A stretch of 64,000 nt of DNA from Chitinophaga costaii (GCF_900094705.1 NZ_FMAR01000003.1:248001-312000), one strand, 5' to 3'. Positions 53,374 through 62,078 are shown, counted from the stretch's first letter. A program made the numbers and translations. The notes: generated by a model from the sequence alone, not told the origin.

Positions 53374-54681
53374 ATGTCTGATAAAATATGTCTTTGCTGG
53401 ATGCGGCGTGACCTGAGGCTGGAGGATAATGCCGCACTTTATCATGCCTTGAAAAGTGGCTTTCCCGTGGTGCCGGTGTTTATATTTGATACTAACATAT
53501 TAGACGATCTGGAAGATAAGCGTGACCGCCGCATTACTTTCATCTATACCACTTTAGAAAATATGCAGGCCCAACTGATCAAAAAAGGAAGTGGTTTGGA
53601 CGTTTTTTACGGCACGCCGCAGCAGGCTTTTGATCATTATTTAACGCGCTACGATGTGCAGGCTGTTTTTGCAAATCAGGATTATGAACCCTACGCCATA
53701 GCCCGGGATGCAGCCATCAGTAAGCACTTGCAGGAAAAGAACATTGCTTTGCATTTCTATAAAGACCAGGTGATATTTGAGCAATCTGAAGTAATGAAAG
53801 ATAACGGTGAACCCTATACGGTGTTTACCCCATACAGCCGAAAATGGAAATCCCTGCTTACAAATTTTGCGCTGAAAAATTATCCCTGTGATAAATATGC
53901 CAGCTCTTTTTTCCAACAAGCACCACCTGCTTTGCCCTCGTATCAACAACTGGGTTTTATAGAAACGGATAAGCATTTCCCCGGCAGTAAACCCGCCGAT
54001 GCCATTATTCAGCATTACGATAAAACACGTGACTATCCTGCATTAGATCAAGGTACCAGCCGTTTGGGTGTACACCTGCGCTTTGGTACCATTAGTATTC
54101 GCACACTGGCGCGCAAGGCACTGCAACTCAATGAAACCTACCTGAATGAACTGATCTGGCGGGAGTTTTACCAGATGATACTCTGGCATTTTCCAAAGGT
54201 AGTTACAGAAAGTTTTAAAGCCCAGTACGATAACATATCATGGCGTAACAATACAGCAGAATTTGAAAAATGGTGTAAGGGTGAAACCGGCTATCCCATT
54301 GTGGATGCTGGCATGCGGCAGTTAAATACCACCGGGTTTATGCACAATCGTGTACGTATGATCACTGCCAGTTTTCTTACCAAACATTTGCTGATAGATT
54401 GGCGCTGGGGGGAGGCTTACTTCGGCGTTAAACTATTGGATTACGACCTGGCCGCCAACAATGGCGGTTGGCAATGGGCAGCAGGAAGTGGTTGCGATGC
54501 GGCACCTTATTTCCGCATCTTTAACCCTTATCTGCAAACCACGCGTTTCGATAAGGAGTTAAAATACATCCGCCACTGGGTTCCGGAGTTAGATACCTTG
54601 CAATATCCGCCACCCATAGTTATACACGAAGCTGCCCGTAAACGTGCACTGGCAGTGTATGAAGCGGGTATTAAGCCGTAG
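53374..54681 (+). CDS. Deoxyribodipyrimidine photolyase
   Basis: FAD-dependent light-driven enzyme that repairs cyclobutane pyrimidine dimers. The N-terminal photolyase domain (CWMRRDLRLEDNAALYHAL) precedes the C-terminal FAD-binding domain with GTSRLGVHLRFGTISIR near residue 228, WREFYQMILWHFP near residue 264, MRQLNTTGFMHNRVRM near residue 315 and YDLAANNGGWQWAAGSGCD near residue 352. The features fit class I CPD photolyase; a cryptochrome function is less likely. Single gene followed by a strong terminator. Confidence 0.92.
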   Translation: MSDKICLCWMRRDLRLEDNAALYHALKSGFPVVPVFIFDTNILDDLEDKRDRRITFIYTTLENMQAQLIKKGSGLDVFYGTPQQAFDHYLTRYDVQAVFANQDYEPYAIARDAAISKHLQEKNIALHFYKDQVIFEQSEVMKDNGEPYTVFTPYSRKWKSLLTNFALKNYPCDKYASSFFQQAPPALPSYQQLGFIETDKHFPGSKPADAIIQHYDKTRDYPALDQGTSRLGVHLRFGTISIRTLARKALQLNETYLNELIWREFYQMILWHFPKVVTESFKAQYDNISWRNNTAEFEKWCKGETGYPIVDAGMRQLNTTGFMHNRVRMITASFLTKHLLIDWRWGEAYFGVKLLDYDLAANNGGWQWAAGSGCDAAPYFRIFNPYLQTTRFDKELKYIRHWVPELDTLQYPPPIVIHEAARKRALAVYEAGIKP

Positions 54682-54700
54682 GCGACCTCTTCACCATTTC

Positions 54701-54746
54701 ATTAAAAGGGCTGATCAAATGCTATGCTTCGATCAGCCCTTTTAAT
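54701..54746. terminator. Bidirectional terminator between photolyase and mqnD
   Basis: Perfect 16-bp arms: ATTAAAAGGGCTGATC from 54701 and its reverse complement ending at 54746, with A and T tracts on the two sides. It serves the convergent photolyase and mqnD genes. Confidence 0.9.
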
Positions 54747-54764
54747 GGCAGGTAGTGATTGAAA

Positions 54765-55550
54765 TTACTTTACCGCCTCCATCAAACGTTGTACGGCGGC
54801 GTATCCTTCTTTACCCAGATCTATGCTGAAATCATTTACGTAGAGATCGATGTGCTGACGCATTACGTTTTCATCCATTTCCTGCGCATGCTCACGTATG
54901 TAAGGAGAGAGCTGAGGATACTGGCTAAAGCTGTACTGCACGCTTTGGCGGATCAGATCGTTCAGTTGTTGACGGGCGTCTGCGGAAATATTTTTCTTAA
55001 TGAATATACCGCCCAAGGGAATGGGGCTGCCAGTGGTTTCTTCCCAGTAAGCGCCGAGGTCCATCAGTTTTATCAAACCTTTTAGTTGATAAGTAAATCT
55101 GTTTTCATGAATGATTACGCCCACGTCTACCCGTTCGTCCAGCACGGCCTGCTCAATGTCGGAAAATACCATGATTTCTTTGTTCTTCGCATTAGGGAAG
55201 GCAGTAGAGAAAAGCAGGTTGGCCGTAGTATTTGCGCCAGGAATGGCAATGCGGCACTGGTCAATGTTTTCCAGCGCGATGGGTTTTTTGGCAATGAGTA
55301 AAGGTCCGCATCCACGGCCCAAAGCGCTGCCGCTATTCAGTAGTTCGTACTGGTCTTTTACTTTTGCATACACCGCAAAGCTTAGTTTTGTAATATCCAG
55401 GCGGCCTTCCAGCGCGCCCTGGTTCAGTGTTTCCACATCCAGTAACTGGGTGTCGAAAGTAAATCCCTGGGTGTCTATCTTATGATTTACCAGGGCATCA
55501 AAGATAAAAGTGTCGTTGGGACAAGGAGAAAATCCGAGCGTTAGTTTCAT
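54765..55550 (-). CDS. mqnD: 1,4-dihydroxy-6-naphthoate synthase (futalosine pathway)
   Basis: Converts cyclic dehypoxanthine futalosine to 1,4-dihydroxy-6-naphthoate in menaquinone synthesis. The N-terminus LGFSPCPNDTFIFDALV and the segments DITKLSFAVYAKV, GPLLIAKK and DVGVIIHENRFTYQ are MqnD marks within the periplasmic-binding-protein-like fold. Length (261 aa) is a little short of some relatives but complete. It lies 12 bp after mqnB on the same strand, and this pairing makes both calls firmer. Confidence 0.93.
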   Translation of the reverse strand: MKLTLGFSPCPNDTFIFDALVNHKIDTQGFTFDTQLLDVETLNQGALEGRLDITKLSFAVYAKVKDQYELLNSGSALGRGCGPLLIAKKPIALENIDQCRIAIPGANTTANLLFSTAFPNAKNKEIMVFSDIEQAVLDERVDVGVIIHENRFTYQLKGLIKLMDLGAYWEETTGSPIPLGGIFIKKNISADARQQLNDLIRQSVQYSFSQYPQLSPYIREHAQEMDENVMRQHIDLYVNDFSIDLGKEGYAAVQRLMEAVK

Positions 55551-55562
55551 ATTATTATCTTT

Positions 55563-56270
55563 TTAGTTTGCTGTTATTGCATTGGTATTTTCAACTACCA
55601 TGCTTTGTATTAATTGCAGCAGGGCGTTGTTCAGGTTTTTCACAGCCAGGCCTATTTCCCATTTACTTTTATCGCGCACCTCCACATAATTGGAAATGCA
55701 GCGGAGTTGCAGGAAAGGCACCTTTTCCACAAGGCAGGCATAGTGAAAGGCCGCACCTTCCATACTTTCAATTTCTGGCTGGTAGCGGGCTTCCAGCCGG
55801 GATATGGTAGACACGCTTCCACTTACTGTATTTACGGTAACACCGGTGGCTAGTGGCCAGGCGGGGGGGGATGGCCATCCTGTAAAACCATTCACCAGGT
55901 ATTTTCCCTGGTAAGGCGGTTCCCCGGGCTGGCAAAGCCCTATTTCAAAAAGGTCCAGGAACTGCCCGTTGTCTTCTGCGCCCAGGTCGCCGGATACTTC
56001 CCGGCGGATGGCTACCACACTACCCAGCTCCCAATCGTGCCGGAAGGTGCCGGCAATGCCTGCCTGCACCGCAAAATCGGGCTGCCAGGCAGGCAAGCGC
56101 TGGCCCAGGGTAAAGGCAGTATGCATGGGTCCAATGCCGGTAATCCAGATAGTCACCGTATGGCCATTCCATTGAAACACATCTGCGCCCAGGGGCGTAG
56201 CTATTGCAGAAAGTTGCGTGATAAAGGGTTGTATTTCAAGGCGGGTGGCCGCCACGATAGCAAGTTTCAT
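55563..56270 (-). CDS. mqnB: Futalosine hydrolase
   Basis: Removes hypoxanthine from futalosine in the menaquinone pathway. It is a nucleoside-phosphorylase-fold protein: MKLAIVAATRLEIQPF at the start, TGIGPMHTAFTLG near residue 45, AGIAGTF near residue 70, and the catalytic acid region EIESMEGAAFHYAC near residue 173. I start at the ATG at 56270 (235 aa); the frame continues to 56405 but that part runs into the divergent promoter. Alone it could be mistaken for an MTA/SAH nucleosidase; the adjacent mqnD decides the call. Confidence 0.9.
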   Translation of the reverse strand: MKLAIVAATRLEIQPFITQLSAIATPLGADVFQWNGHTVTIWITGIGPMHTAFTLGQRLPAWQPDFAVQAGIAGTFRHDWELGSVVAIRREVSGDLGAEDNGQFLDLFEIGLCQPGEPPYQGKYLVNGFTGWPSPPAWPLATGVTVNTVSGSVSTISRLEARYQPEIESMEGAAFHYACLVEKVPFLQLRCISNYVEVRDKSKWEIGLAVKNLNNALLQLIQSMVVENTNAITAN

Positions 56271-56377
56271 GATGTAAAAATAGTCCTTTGTGCGGTATTC
56301 ACCGATAGAACTGTCCCTCAATTGTAGTTTCTTCCCCGCCCTCCATACGGGCTTAAGGGATATCGGGCCAAAAGTGG

Positions 56378-56385
56378 TATTTTTG
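56378..56385 (+). promoter_or_regulatory. -7 element before queD
   Basis: TATTTTTG matches TAnnTTTG, 19 bp before the queD ATG. No TTG at the expected -33 position. Confidence 0.5.
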
Positions 56386-56404
56386 CGGAAATTTAACACA
56401 CGCA

Positions 56405-56827
56405 ATGATTTACTTAACTCGAGTAGAAAACTTCAATGCAGCGCATAAGTTATCTAACCCGGCCTGGAGCGACGAGAAAAACGAAGCAGTATTTGGAAAA
56501 TGCGCCAATGTAAATTGGCATGGACATAACTACGAATTGCATGTAACGATCAAAGGCAATCCCGATCCGGATACGGGGTTTGTTTTCAATGCCAAAATCC
56601 TGGGAGAAATCATCAAGAATGAGGTAATCGAAAAAATAGACCACCGCAACCTCAATATGGACGTAGCATTTATGGCAGGCAAATTTACCTCTGCCGAAAA
56701 CCTGGCCATCGGCATCTGGGACCAGTTGGCTCCGCACCTGCCCGCCAGCGTGCAGTTGCATAGCATAAAACTTTACGAAACGCCACGCATCTACGTGGAA
56801 TATTTTGGCACTCACAGTGGGCTTTAA
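56405..56827 (+). CDS. queD: 6-carboxytetrahydropterin synthase / 6-pyruvoyl-tetrahydropterin synthase family
   Basis: Zinc enzyme that converts dihydroneopterin triphosphate, the FolE product, to 6-carboxytetrahydropterin for queuosine or a related pterin. Zinc ligands are H14 (FNAAHKL), H39 and H41 (WHGHNY); the catalytic Cys is C33 (FGKCANVNW). The 140-residue length fits. It lies 9 bp before folE, which makes its substrate, so the two form a natural operon. A tetrahydrobiopterin role cannot be excluded. Confidence 0.9.
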   Translation: MIYLTRVENFNAAHKLSNPAWSDEKNEAVFGKCANVNWHGHNYELHVTIKGNPDPDTGFVFNAKILGEIIKNEVIEKIDHRNLNMDVAFMAGKFTSAENLAIGIWDQLAPHLPASVQLHSIKLYETPRIYVEYFGTHSGL

Positions 56828-56836
56828 ACGACACAC

Positions 56837-57433
56837 ATGGCTTATCACAAAGAAGAATCTTTCGACGAAAAAATTACACAGGAGCTTACGGCCCACTACC
56901 ACGACGTGATTGAGAAATTAGGAGAAGATCCGGCCAGGGAAGGCCTGTTAAAAACGCCGGAACGCGTGGCCAAGGCCATGCAATTTCTTACCCAGGGCTA
57001 TACACTGGATGCCCATGCTATACTCAATGAAGCAAAATTCACCGAAGCATATAGCGAGATGGTGATCGTAAAAGACATTGAACTATATTCCATGTGCGAA
57101 CATCACATGCTGCCTTTCTTTGGCAAAGCCCATGTAGCGTATATCCCTAACGGTTATATCACCGGCCTGAGCAAACTGGCCCGTGTAGTGGATGTATTTG
57201 CGCGCCGGCTGCAAGTACAGGAGCGTCTTACCCACCAGGTGCTAGACGCTATCCAGGAAACATTGCAACCACTGGGAGTAGCCGTGGTGATCGAGGCCCA
57301 ACACCTTTGCATGATGATGCGCGGCGTACAAAAACAAAATTCCGTAACAACTACCTCCGCCTTCTCCGGGCAGTTTGAGGATGGGCGCACCAGGGCCGAA
57401 TTTATTCGACTGATAGGCGCTAATATCATATGA
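56837..57433 (+). CDS. folE: GTP cyclohydrolase I
   Basis: Converts GTP to 7,8-dihydroneopterin triphosphate, the first step of folate and queuosine precursors. Zinc ligands C87 and H90 lie in [10 protein letters not shown], with the third, C158, in [10 protein letters not shown]; the motif [10 protein letters not shown] follows. Length (198 aa) is usual for the homodecameric enzyme. It directly follows queD. Confidence 0.96.
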   Translation: MAYHKEESFDEKITQELTAHYHDVIEKLGEDPAREGLLKTPERVAKAMQFLTQGYTLDAHAILNEAKFTEAYSEMVIVKDIELYSMCEHHMLPFFGKAHVAYIPNGYITGLSKLARVVDVFARRLQVQERLTHQVLDAIQETLQPLGVAVVIEAQHLCMMMRGVQKQNSVTTTSAFSGQFEDGRTRAEFIRLIGANII

Positions 57434-57460
57434 GGGCATAATACTTATTACAAATAATTA

Positions 57461-57468
57461 TATATTTG
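57461..57468 (+). promoter_or_regulatory. -7 element before fabD
   Basis: TATATTTG and then CAG: a perfect TAnnTTTG about 70 bp before the fabD ATG, in an AT-rich stretch. No TTTG at -33. Confidence 0.5.
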
Positions 57469-57536
57469 CAGCGCTATTTCAATCTTTTACCTGGCGGGCC
57501 ACGGCTGCGGGTTGTCTATTACTTAATACCTTATAA

Positions 57537-58418
57537 ATGAAAAATGCATTCGTGTTTCCGGGACAAGGTTCCCAGTTCCCGGGAATGGGCAAGTCGCTGT
57601 ATGAACAAAATGAAAAAGCGAAAGTCCTGTTCGAAAAAGCCAACGATATTTTAGGTTTCCGCATTTCCGACATCCTGTTTAACGGTACGGAAGAAGACTT
57701 GAAACAAACCAATGTAACGCAGCCGGCTGTATTTCTGCACGCAGTGATCGCCTTCCTATGCAGTGAGCATGCTACCCCCGATATGGTGGCAGGTCACTCC
57801 CTGGGCGAGTTTTCTGCACTGGTGGCCAATGGTGCCCTCACCTTTGAAGATGCTTTGAAACTGGTTGCCATCCGCGCCAATGCCATGCAAAAAGCCTGCG
57901 CGTTAGCACCCTCCACCATGGCCGCTGTACTGGGCCTCGACGATGAAAAGGTTATTGCCATCTGTGCAGCGATTACAGAAGAGATCGTGGTGCCAGCTAA
58001 TTTTAACTGCCCTGGTCAGTTGGTGATCTCTGGTAGTATCAAGGGCATTGACATCGCTTGCGAAAAAATGAAGGCTGCCGGCGCTAAACGTGCGCTGGTA
58101 TTGCCGGTAGGTGGCGCTTTTCATTCTCCGCTCATGGCCCCTGCCAAGGTAGAACTGCAAGCCGCTATCGAAGCCACTACCTTCAGCAAACCATCCTGCC
58201 CCGTGTACCAGAATGTGGTAGCCAACGCCGTAACCGATCCGGCAGCAATTCGTCAAAATCTGATAGACCAGCTTACCGGTGCGGTAAGATGGACACAGAC
58301 CGTGCAGCAGATGATCGCCGATGGCGCTACATCCTTCACCGAAGTAGGGCCGGGCAAAGTGTTGCAAGGCCTTATTCAGAAAATAGATAAAACGGCTGTG
58401 GTAGCGGGTATCAGCTAG
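57537..58418 (+). CDS. fabD: Malonyl-CoA:ACP transacylase
   Basis: Loads malonyl groups onto acyl carrier protein for fatty-acid synthesis. The N-terminal FPGQGSQFPGMG motif, the nucleophile S88 in GHSLGEFSA, and the catalytic His in GGAFHSPLMAPA near residue 198 are all present. Length (293 aa) is normal. The gene stands alone, with its own -7 box and a terminator shared with the facing GNAT gene; fabH lies 2.5 kb downstream on the other strand. Confidence 0.96.
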   Translation: MKNAFVFPGQGSQFPGMGKSLYEQNEKAKVLFEKANDILGFRISDILFNGTEEDLKQTNVTQPAVFLHAVIAFLCSEHATPDMVAGHSLGEFSALVANGALTFEDALKLVAIRANAMQKACALAPSTMAAVLGLDDEKVIAICAAITEEIVVPANFNCPGQLVISGSIKGIDIACEKMKAAGAKRALVLPVGGAFHSPLMAPAKVELQAAIEATTFSKPSCPVYQNVVANAVTDPAAIRQNLIDQLTGAVRWTQTVQQMIADGATSFTEVGPGKVLQGLIQKIDKTAVVAGIS

Positions 58419-58458
58419 TACACCTGGGTAACAAATAATGAAAAAATAGATCAGCAAC

Positions 58459-58499
58459 AAAAAATTCCAATCTGCCATATGGTAAATTGGAATTTTTTG
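58459..58499. terminator. Bidirectional terminator between fabD and the GNAT gene
   Basis: The arms AAAAATTCCAAT and ATTGGAATTTTT, with inner TGCCA/TGG pairing, are symmetric and sit between convergent genes. Confidence 0.85.
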
Positions 58500-58516
58500 T
58501 TCCAGGTAAAATTCTT

Positions 58517-58987
58517 TTAGAAATCTATATGCACATTCAACCACCCGCTGTCAAAGCGGGCATTGTATTTCTTATAAAAATTAATTGCTGGTTCATTCCA
58601 GTCCAGCACCTGCCACATCATGCCGCTGTAGTGTTGCTGGCGGGCAATGTTTATCAGGGAGTCCAGTAACTTTTTGCCGATACCCTTGCCCCGGAACGAT
58701 TCTGATACGATGAGGTCTTCAAGGTACAACCTGCTGCCTTTCCAGGTGGAGTAACGGATATAATAAAGTGCTATACCAATGATCGCTGGCCGCCCGTCTG
58801 CCAAAGTATGTTCGGCTACAACAGCCTTCCATACCGGATTTGGGCCAAAGCCAGTTTCTTCAAAATGCTCCAGTGTTACGGTAACCTCGTCTGGTGCTTT
58901 TTCATATATGGCTAATTCTCGGATAAGTTCCAGCATGCGGGAACAGTCTGTGCGCTGCGCTTCCCGGAGGCGAACGATATCTTGCAT
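58517..58987 (-). CDS. GNAT-family N-acetyltransferase
   Basis: Acetyl-CoA-dependent acetyltransferase, substrate unknown; the family look is close to diamine/thialysine acetyltransferases (IRELAIYEKAPDEVTVTLEH near residue 20). The acetyl-CoA binding motif is seen as LIVSESFRGKGIGKKLLDSL near residue 96. I start at the ATG at 58987 (156 aa), where relatives begin; an ATG at 59011 adds eight residues. Single gene facing fabD. Confidence 0.85.
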   Translation of the reverse strand: MQDIVRLREAQRTDCSRMLELIRELAIYEKAPDEVTVTLEHFEETGFGPNPVWKAVVAEHTLADGRPAIIGIALYYIRYSTWKGSRLYLEDLIVSESFRGKGIGKKLLDSLINIARQQHYSGMMWQVLDWNEPAINFYKKYNARFDSGWLNVHIDF

Positions 58988-59117
58988 AAAGGTTTGTTTA
59001 ACAGGATGCATTGAATTTGAATGGATGAAGTTACCGCTTAATTAGCGTACCTTGTACGTCAACATAGCCCTGTATTGTCTACCACCTTTCGGGCTGAAAT
59101 TATTAAATAATGTAGTT

Positions 59118-59816
59118 ATGAATTTGCAACAGTCCTTTTACGCCCAGGCGCCCCGGCATTTGGTGGCGGTGGATTGTATCATTTTTGGTTTTGAAGACAG
59201 CCGGTTAAAATTACTGATCATGCAGCGGATGGTAGATCCGTTCCAGGGTTCCTTCTCGCTGGTAGGTGGCTTTGTGCTGGAAAGCGAAAGCACCGCCGAT
59301 GCTGCCACCCGCGTGTTGCAACAGGTTTCCGGCCTCCGTAATATTTTCATGGACCAGTTGCATTGCTACAGCGATGTAAACCGCGACAGCGGCTCCCGGG
59401 TAATATCCCTGGCCTACTATGCCCTCATCCGCGTGGAAGAACACGACCGGAAACTGGCCATCCAACATGGCACACAATGGCTGGCTCTCGATGAGATCCC
59501 CGAACTGATTTTTGATCACCGCAAAATGATTGAAGACGCCTTGTTTCGCCTGCGGGACAAAGCTCATTTTCACCCGATCGGTTTTGAATTATTACCCGAA
59601 AAATTCACCCTTTCCCAGTTGCGCAGTTTATATGAAGAGATCTACCAGCGGGTGCTGGACAAACGCAATTTCCGGAAAAAAATACTCGCCATGAATATCC
59701 TGGAAAAGCTGGAAGAAAAAGATAAAACCACCTCCAAAAAAGGGGCGCATCTTTATCGTTTCGATAAGCAGAAATATGAACAACTGGCGCAGAAAGGATT
59801 TGTATTTGAAATATAA
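59118..59816 (+). CDS. NrtR-like Nudix-domain transcriptional regulator
   Basis: A Nudix fold (about 1-145) is followed by a winged-helix domain (about 150-232, FTLSQLRSLYEEIYQRVLDK). This matches the NrtR family, which senses nucleotide sugars or ADP-ribose and binds DNA. The Nudix box at 51-73 keeps G51, E57 and R65, but the catalytic glutamates are replaced (V66, Q69, V70), so hydrolysis is unlikely. The ATG at 59118 is the first sensible start (232 aa). Bacteroidota homologues regulate sugar genes such as arabinose use; no target lies adjacent. Confidence 0.82.
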   Translation: MNLQQSFYAQAPRHLVAVDCIIFGFEDSRLKLLIMQRMVDPFQGSFSLVGGFVLESESTADAATRVLQQVSGLRNIFMDQLHCYSDVNRDSGSRVISLAYYALIRVEEHDRKLAIQHGTQWLALDEIPELIFDHRKMIEDALFRLRDKAHFHPIGFELLPEKFTLSQLRSLYEEIYQRVLDKRNFRKKILAMNILEKLEEKDKTTSKKGAHLYRFDKQKYEQLAQKGFVFEI

Positions 59817-59830
59817 AAGAAATTCAATAA

Positions 59831-59875
59831 ACATACAAAAGGGAGGCATTTCAAAAATGTCTCCCTTTTGTATGT
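59831..59875. terminator. Bidirectional terminator after the NrtR-like gene
   Basis: The arms ACATACAAAAGGGAG and CTCCCTTTTGTATGT, with inner CATTT/AAATG, form a near-perfect stem between the NrtR-like gene (plus) and higA (minus). Confidence 0.9.
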
Positions 59876-59893
59876 TTAGCACTGAAATGCTTA

Positions 59894-60262
59894 TCAGTGA
59901 AGGCTTTCCAGCAACAGGTTGCCATCCAGATTGAAATTGGTATGCATGCTTTTTAGCAACTGCACATTAGGCTCCCGGGTACCATTAAGGATGGCGGAAA
60001 GGAAGGCTTTAGAGATATGTAATTCACTCGATAACTGTGTTTGATTATAACCTTTCGTTCTCATCAGATACTGCAATAACGATTTAAAATCCGGATTTTC
60101 AGGAATAGGGTAGGCCTTGTTTTCCCAGCTTTCTACAGCGGAGGTAAGTTCGTCCAGGCGTGCGTCTGCTTCTTCAGTGAGGTTGGAAAGGCCTATTTGA
60201 AGCAAAGATTCTATTTCGGCCATGGCTTGGAAGTAACCTTGTTTGTTTTCAATTGTCATCAT
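59894..60262 (-). CDS. higA: HigA-type antitoxin (HTH XRE family)
   Basis: Antitoxin and autorepressor of a type II toxin-antitoxin pair. The C-terminal half holds an XRE-type helix-turn-helix (GYNQTQLSSELHISKAFLSA near residue 70, then LNGTREPNVQLLKSMHTNF); the N-terminal half (about 1-55) is an acidic helical region likely to bind the toxin. Length is 122 aa. It follows higB by 10 bp, the toxin-first order typical of hig loci. Confidence 0.85.
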   Translation of the reverse strand: MMTIENKQGYFQAMAEIESLLQIGLSNLTEEADARLDELTSAVESWENKAYPIPENPDFKSLLQYLMRTKGYNQTQLSSELHISKAFLSAILNGTREPNVQLLKSMHTNFNLDGNLLLESLH

Positions 60263-60272
60263 CTTCCATATT

Positions 60273-60578
60273 TTAGAGGTCCACTAAAGATCCTTTTTTG
60301 TTGTAGGCAGTATACTCTGCATGGGTAAGTACACCCCGAATATAAATAGCCTGCCGCTTGAAATGCGCAATTACAACGAGCCGGTAATTATTACCTGCGA
60401 TATTAAAAACGTAACGGTCGTTGCCAATGTAATCGCAAGTGTTGAATAATATTTTCAGCTCATGCAGGTTATTGCAGGTAGCCTGCGAAATCTTTTTAAG
60501 CCAGTCTGATAATGGAATAACAGCGGGTGGATGTTTTTTGCCAAACTCAATAAGCGGTGGTCGGGAAATAACTCTCAT
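60273..60578 (-). CDS. higB: HigB-type toxin (mRNA interferase)
   Basis: Probable ribosome-dependent mRNA endonuclease of the HigB/RelE superfamily. Recognisable segments are MRVISRPPLIEFGKKHP at the start, FNIAGNNYRLVVIAHFKRQAIYI in the core (split here into FNIAGNNYRL and VVIAHFK), and VLTHAEYTAYNK near the end. I use the ATG at 60578 (101 aa). The frame is open to 60641, but the consensus promoter's -7 box lies at 60622-60629, so a start above it would not be transcribed. Confidence 0.85.
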   Translation of the reverse strand: MRVISRPPLIEFGKKHPPAVIPLSDWLKKISQATCNNLHELKILFNTCDYIGNDRYVFNIAGNNYRLVVIAHFKRQAIYIRGVLTHAEYTAYNKKGSLVDL

Positions 60579-60621
60579 CATCAATGAATTGCTCGCTGGT
60601 TTATACCCCGCCCTATTCCCC

Positions 60622-60652
60622 CAAAGATACACTTTTTTCAATGGGATACAAA
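60622..60652 (-). promoter_or_regulatory. Consensus promoter of higBA
   Basis: On the minus strand: TTTG (60652-60649), exactly 19 bp, then TATCTTTG (60629-60622). A full match to the Bacteroidota promoter, about 44 bp before the higB start. Confidence 0.8.
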
Positions 60653-60672
60653 TTTTACGAATGAATAATATT

Positions 60673-60686
60673 TTTACAAATGTAAA
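60673..60686. promoter_or_regulatory. Palindrome above the higBA promoter, possible HigA operator
   Basis: TTTACA, two bases, TGTAAA: a perfect palindrome 20 bp upstream of the -33 box. Autoregulation by HigA is usual in the family; binding here is inferred. Confidence 0.4.
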
Positions 60687-60812
60687 TAATCGCTTGCCTG
60701 CTGTTACGTTATAATGGCAATCAATTGTTTATAATTACAAAAATGAAGGAGTTTCTAACTTAATTCCTTAATGTATTGTTAATAAGCTAAATTTTTTAGT
60801 ATAATGCCTATA

Positions 60813-60847
60813 ACAAAAGGCTGCGGTGTAATACCAGCAGCCTTTTG
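60813..60847 (-). terminator. Terminator after fabH
   Basis: The arms CAAAAGGCTGC and GCAGCCTTTTG (minus-strand orientation) lie just past the fabH stop. The T-run is inside the stem and short beyond it. Confidence 0.65.
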
Positions 60848-60870
60848 CAAATAAATATTTATGAATAGCA

Positions 60871-61869
60871 TTATTTCCCGTCGTACGCCCATTTGATGAA
60901 GCTGGAACCCCAGGTGAAGCCACCGCCAAAGGCTGCCAGCACCAGGTTGTCGCCCTTTTTCAATTTCTTTTCATATTCCCAAAGGCATAGTGGTATAGTA
61001 GCTGCTGTAGTATTGCCAAAATGGTCAATATTAATCATCACCTTTTCTTCTGGCAATCCCATGCGGAGCGCCGTGGCGTCAATAATGCGTCTGTTGGCCT
61101 GGTGTGGTACCAAAAAGGCAATGTCTTCCGGACGCAGGTGATTGCGCTGCATCAGTTCGTAGGCAGCTTCAGCCATGTTAGACACGGCATACTTGAACAC
61201 CATTTTGCCTTCTTGGTATACATAGTGTTCCCGGTTGGTCACCGTTTCAATAGAAGCCGGTTTTACGGAGCCACCAGCTTTCATATGCAGGTATAAACGG
61301 CCATGGCCATCGCTTTTCAGGATGCTGTCTATCAAACCGTACCCTTCGGTACTGGGTTCCAGCAGCACGCCGCCGGCACCGTCGCCGAAAATAATACAGG
61401 TGGCACGATCGGTATAATCTACGATAGCGCTCATTTTATCTGCCCCAATTACCATTACGCGTTTGTAACGACCACTTTCAATAAAGCGCGCCCCTGTATC
61501 CAGCGCATACAAAAAACCGGAACAAGCAGCACCAATATCAAAACCAAATGCTTTGGTGGCACCAATCTTATCGGCCAGAATGTTGGCCGTTGCCGGAAAT
61601 ACCATATCTGGTGTTACTGTCGCTACAATAATGAGATCAATATCATCAGCCTGCAGGCCTTTCTTTTCCAATATTTGCTGAGCAACCGGTACGCAAAGGT
61701 CGGATGTGCCTTTGCCTTCGCCTTTTAAAATCCTTCGTTCTTTAATACCAGTGCGGGAAGTGATCCATTCATCCGTTGTGTCAATGATCTTCTCTAATTC
61801 CTGGTTCGTCAGTACATAATCGGGAACATACCCACCCACCGCTGTAATAGCGGCTGTTATTTTGCTCAT
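60871..61869 (-). CDS. fabH: 3-oxoacyl-ACP synthase III
   Basis: Starts fatty-acid synthesis by condensing acetyl-CoA or a branched acyl-CoA with malonyl-ACP. The catalytic triad is visible: C116 in DIGAACSGFL, the His in PHQANRRI near residue 255, and the Asn in FGNTTAATI near residue 285. The substrate loop TDEWITSRTGIKERR near residue 32 is standard. Length (332 aa) is normal. Single gene on the minus strand, divergent from ruvA. Confidence 0.96.
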   Translation of the reverse strand: MSKITAAITAVGGYVPDYVLTNQELEKIIDTTDEWITSRTGIKERRILKGEGKGTSDLCVPVAQQILEKKGLQADDIDLIIVATVTPDMVFPATANILADKIGATKAFGFDIGAACSGFLYALDTGARFIESGRYKRVMVIGADKMSAIVDYTDRATCIIFGDGAGGVLLEPSTEGYGLIDSILKSDGHGRLYLHMKAGGSVKPASIETVTNREHYVYQEGKMVFKYAVSNMAEAAYELMQRNHLRPEDIAFLVPHQANRRIIDATALRMGLPEEKVMINIDHFGNTTAATIPLCLWEYEKKLKKGDNLVLAAFGGGFTWGSSFIKWAYDGK

Positions 61870-62078
61870 ATTAAAATAAATAAGGTTATAAAACGCGCCG
61901 TAAAAATACCATTAAATTCCAAAACCAACATTTCAATTTCTAAAAACCACCCGTTAGTGGGAGTAAAGCCTTGTAGCCGTGGTTGCCAGCTTGTTCAAAA
62001 TGTAATTTAGCTCCTGGAAAGCATATTTAACCCATTGGAATTCGTAAGTTTGTTAAATATCGAATCTTATAAACCCTT

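Noticed and set aside
56300..56325. Possible third copy of the rsmH-ftsL repeat (contains CCCTCAATT and CTGTCC)
   Set aside because: The two words occur in a different order and overlap; likely coincidence.
60578..60641. Longer N-terminus for HigB
   Set aside because: It would begin upstream of the -7 box of the consensus promoter and adds residues unlike the family.
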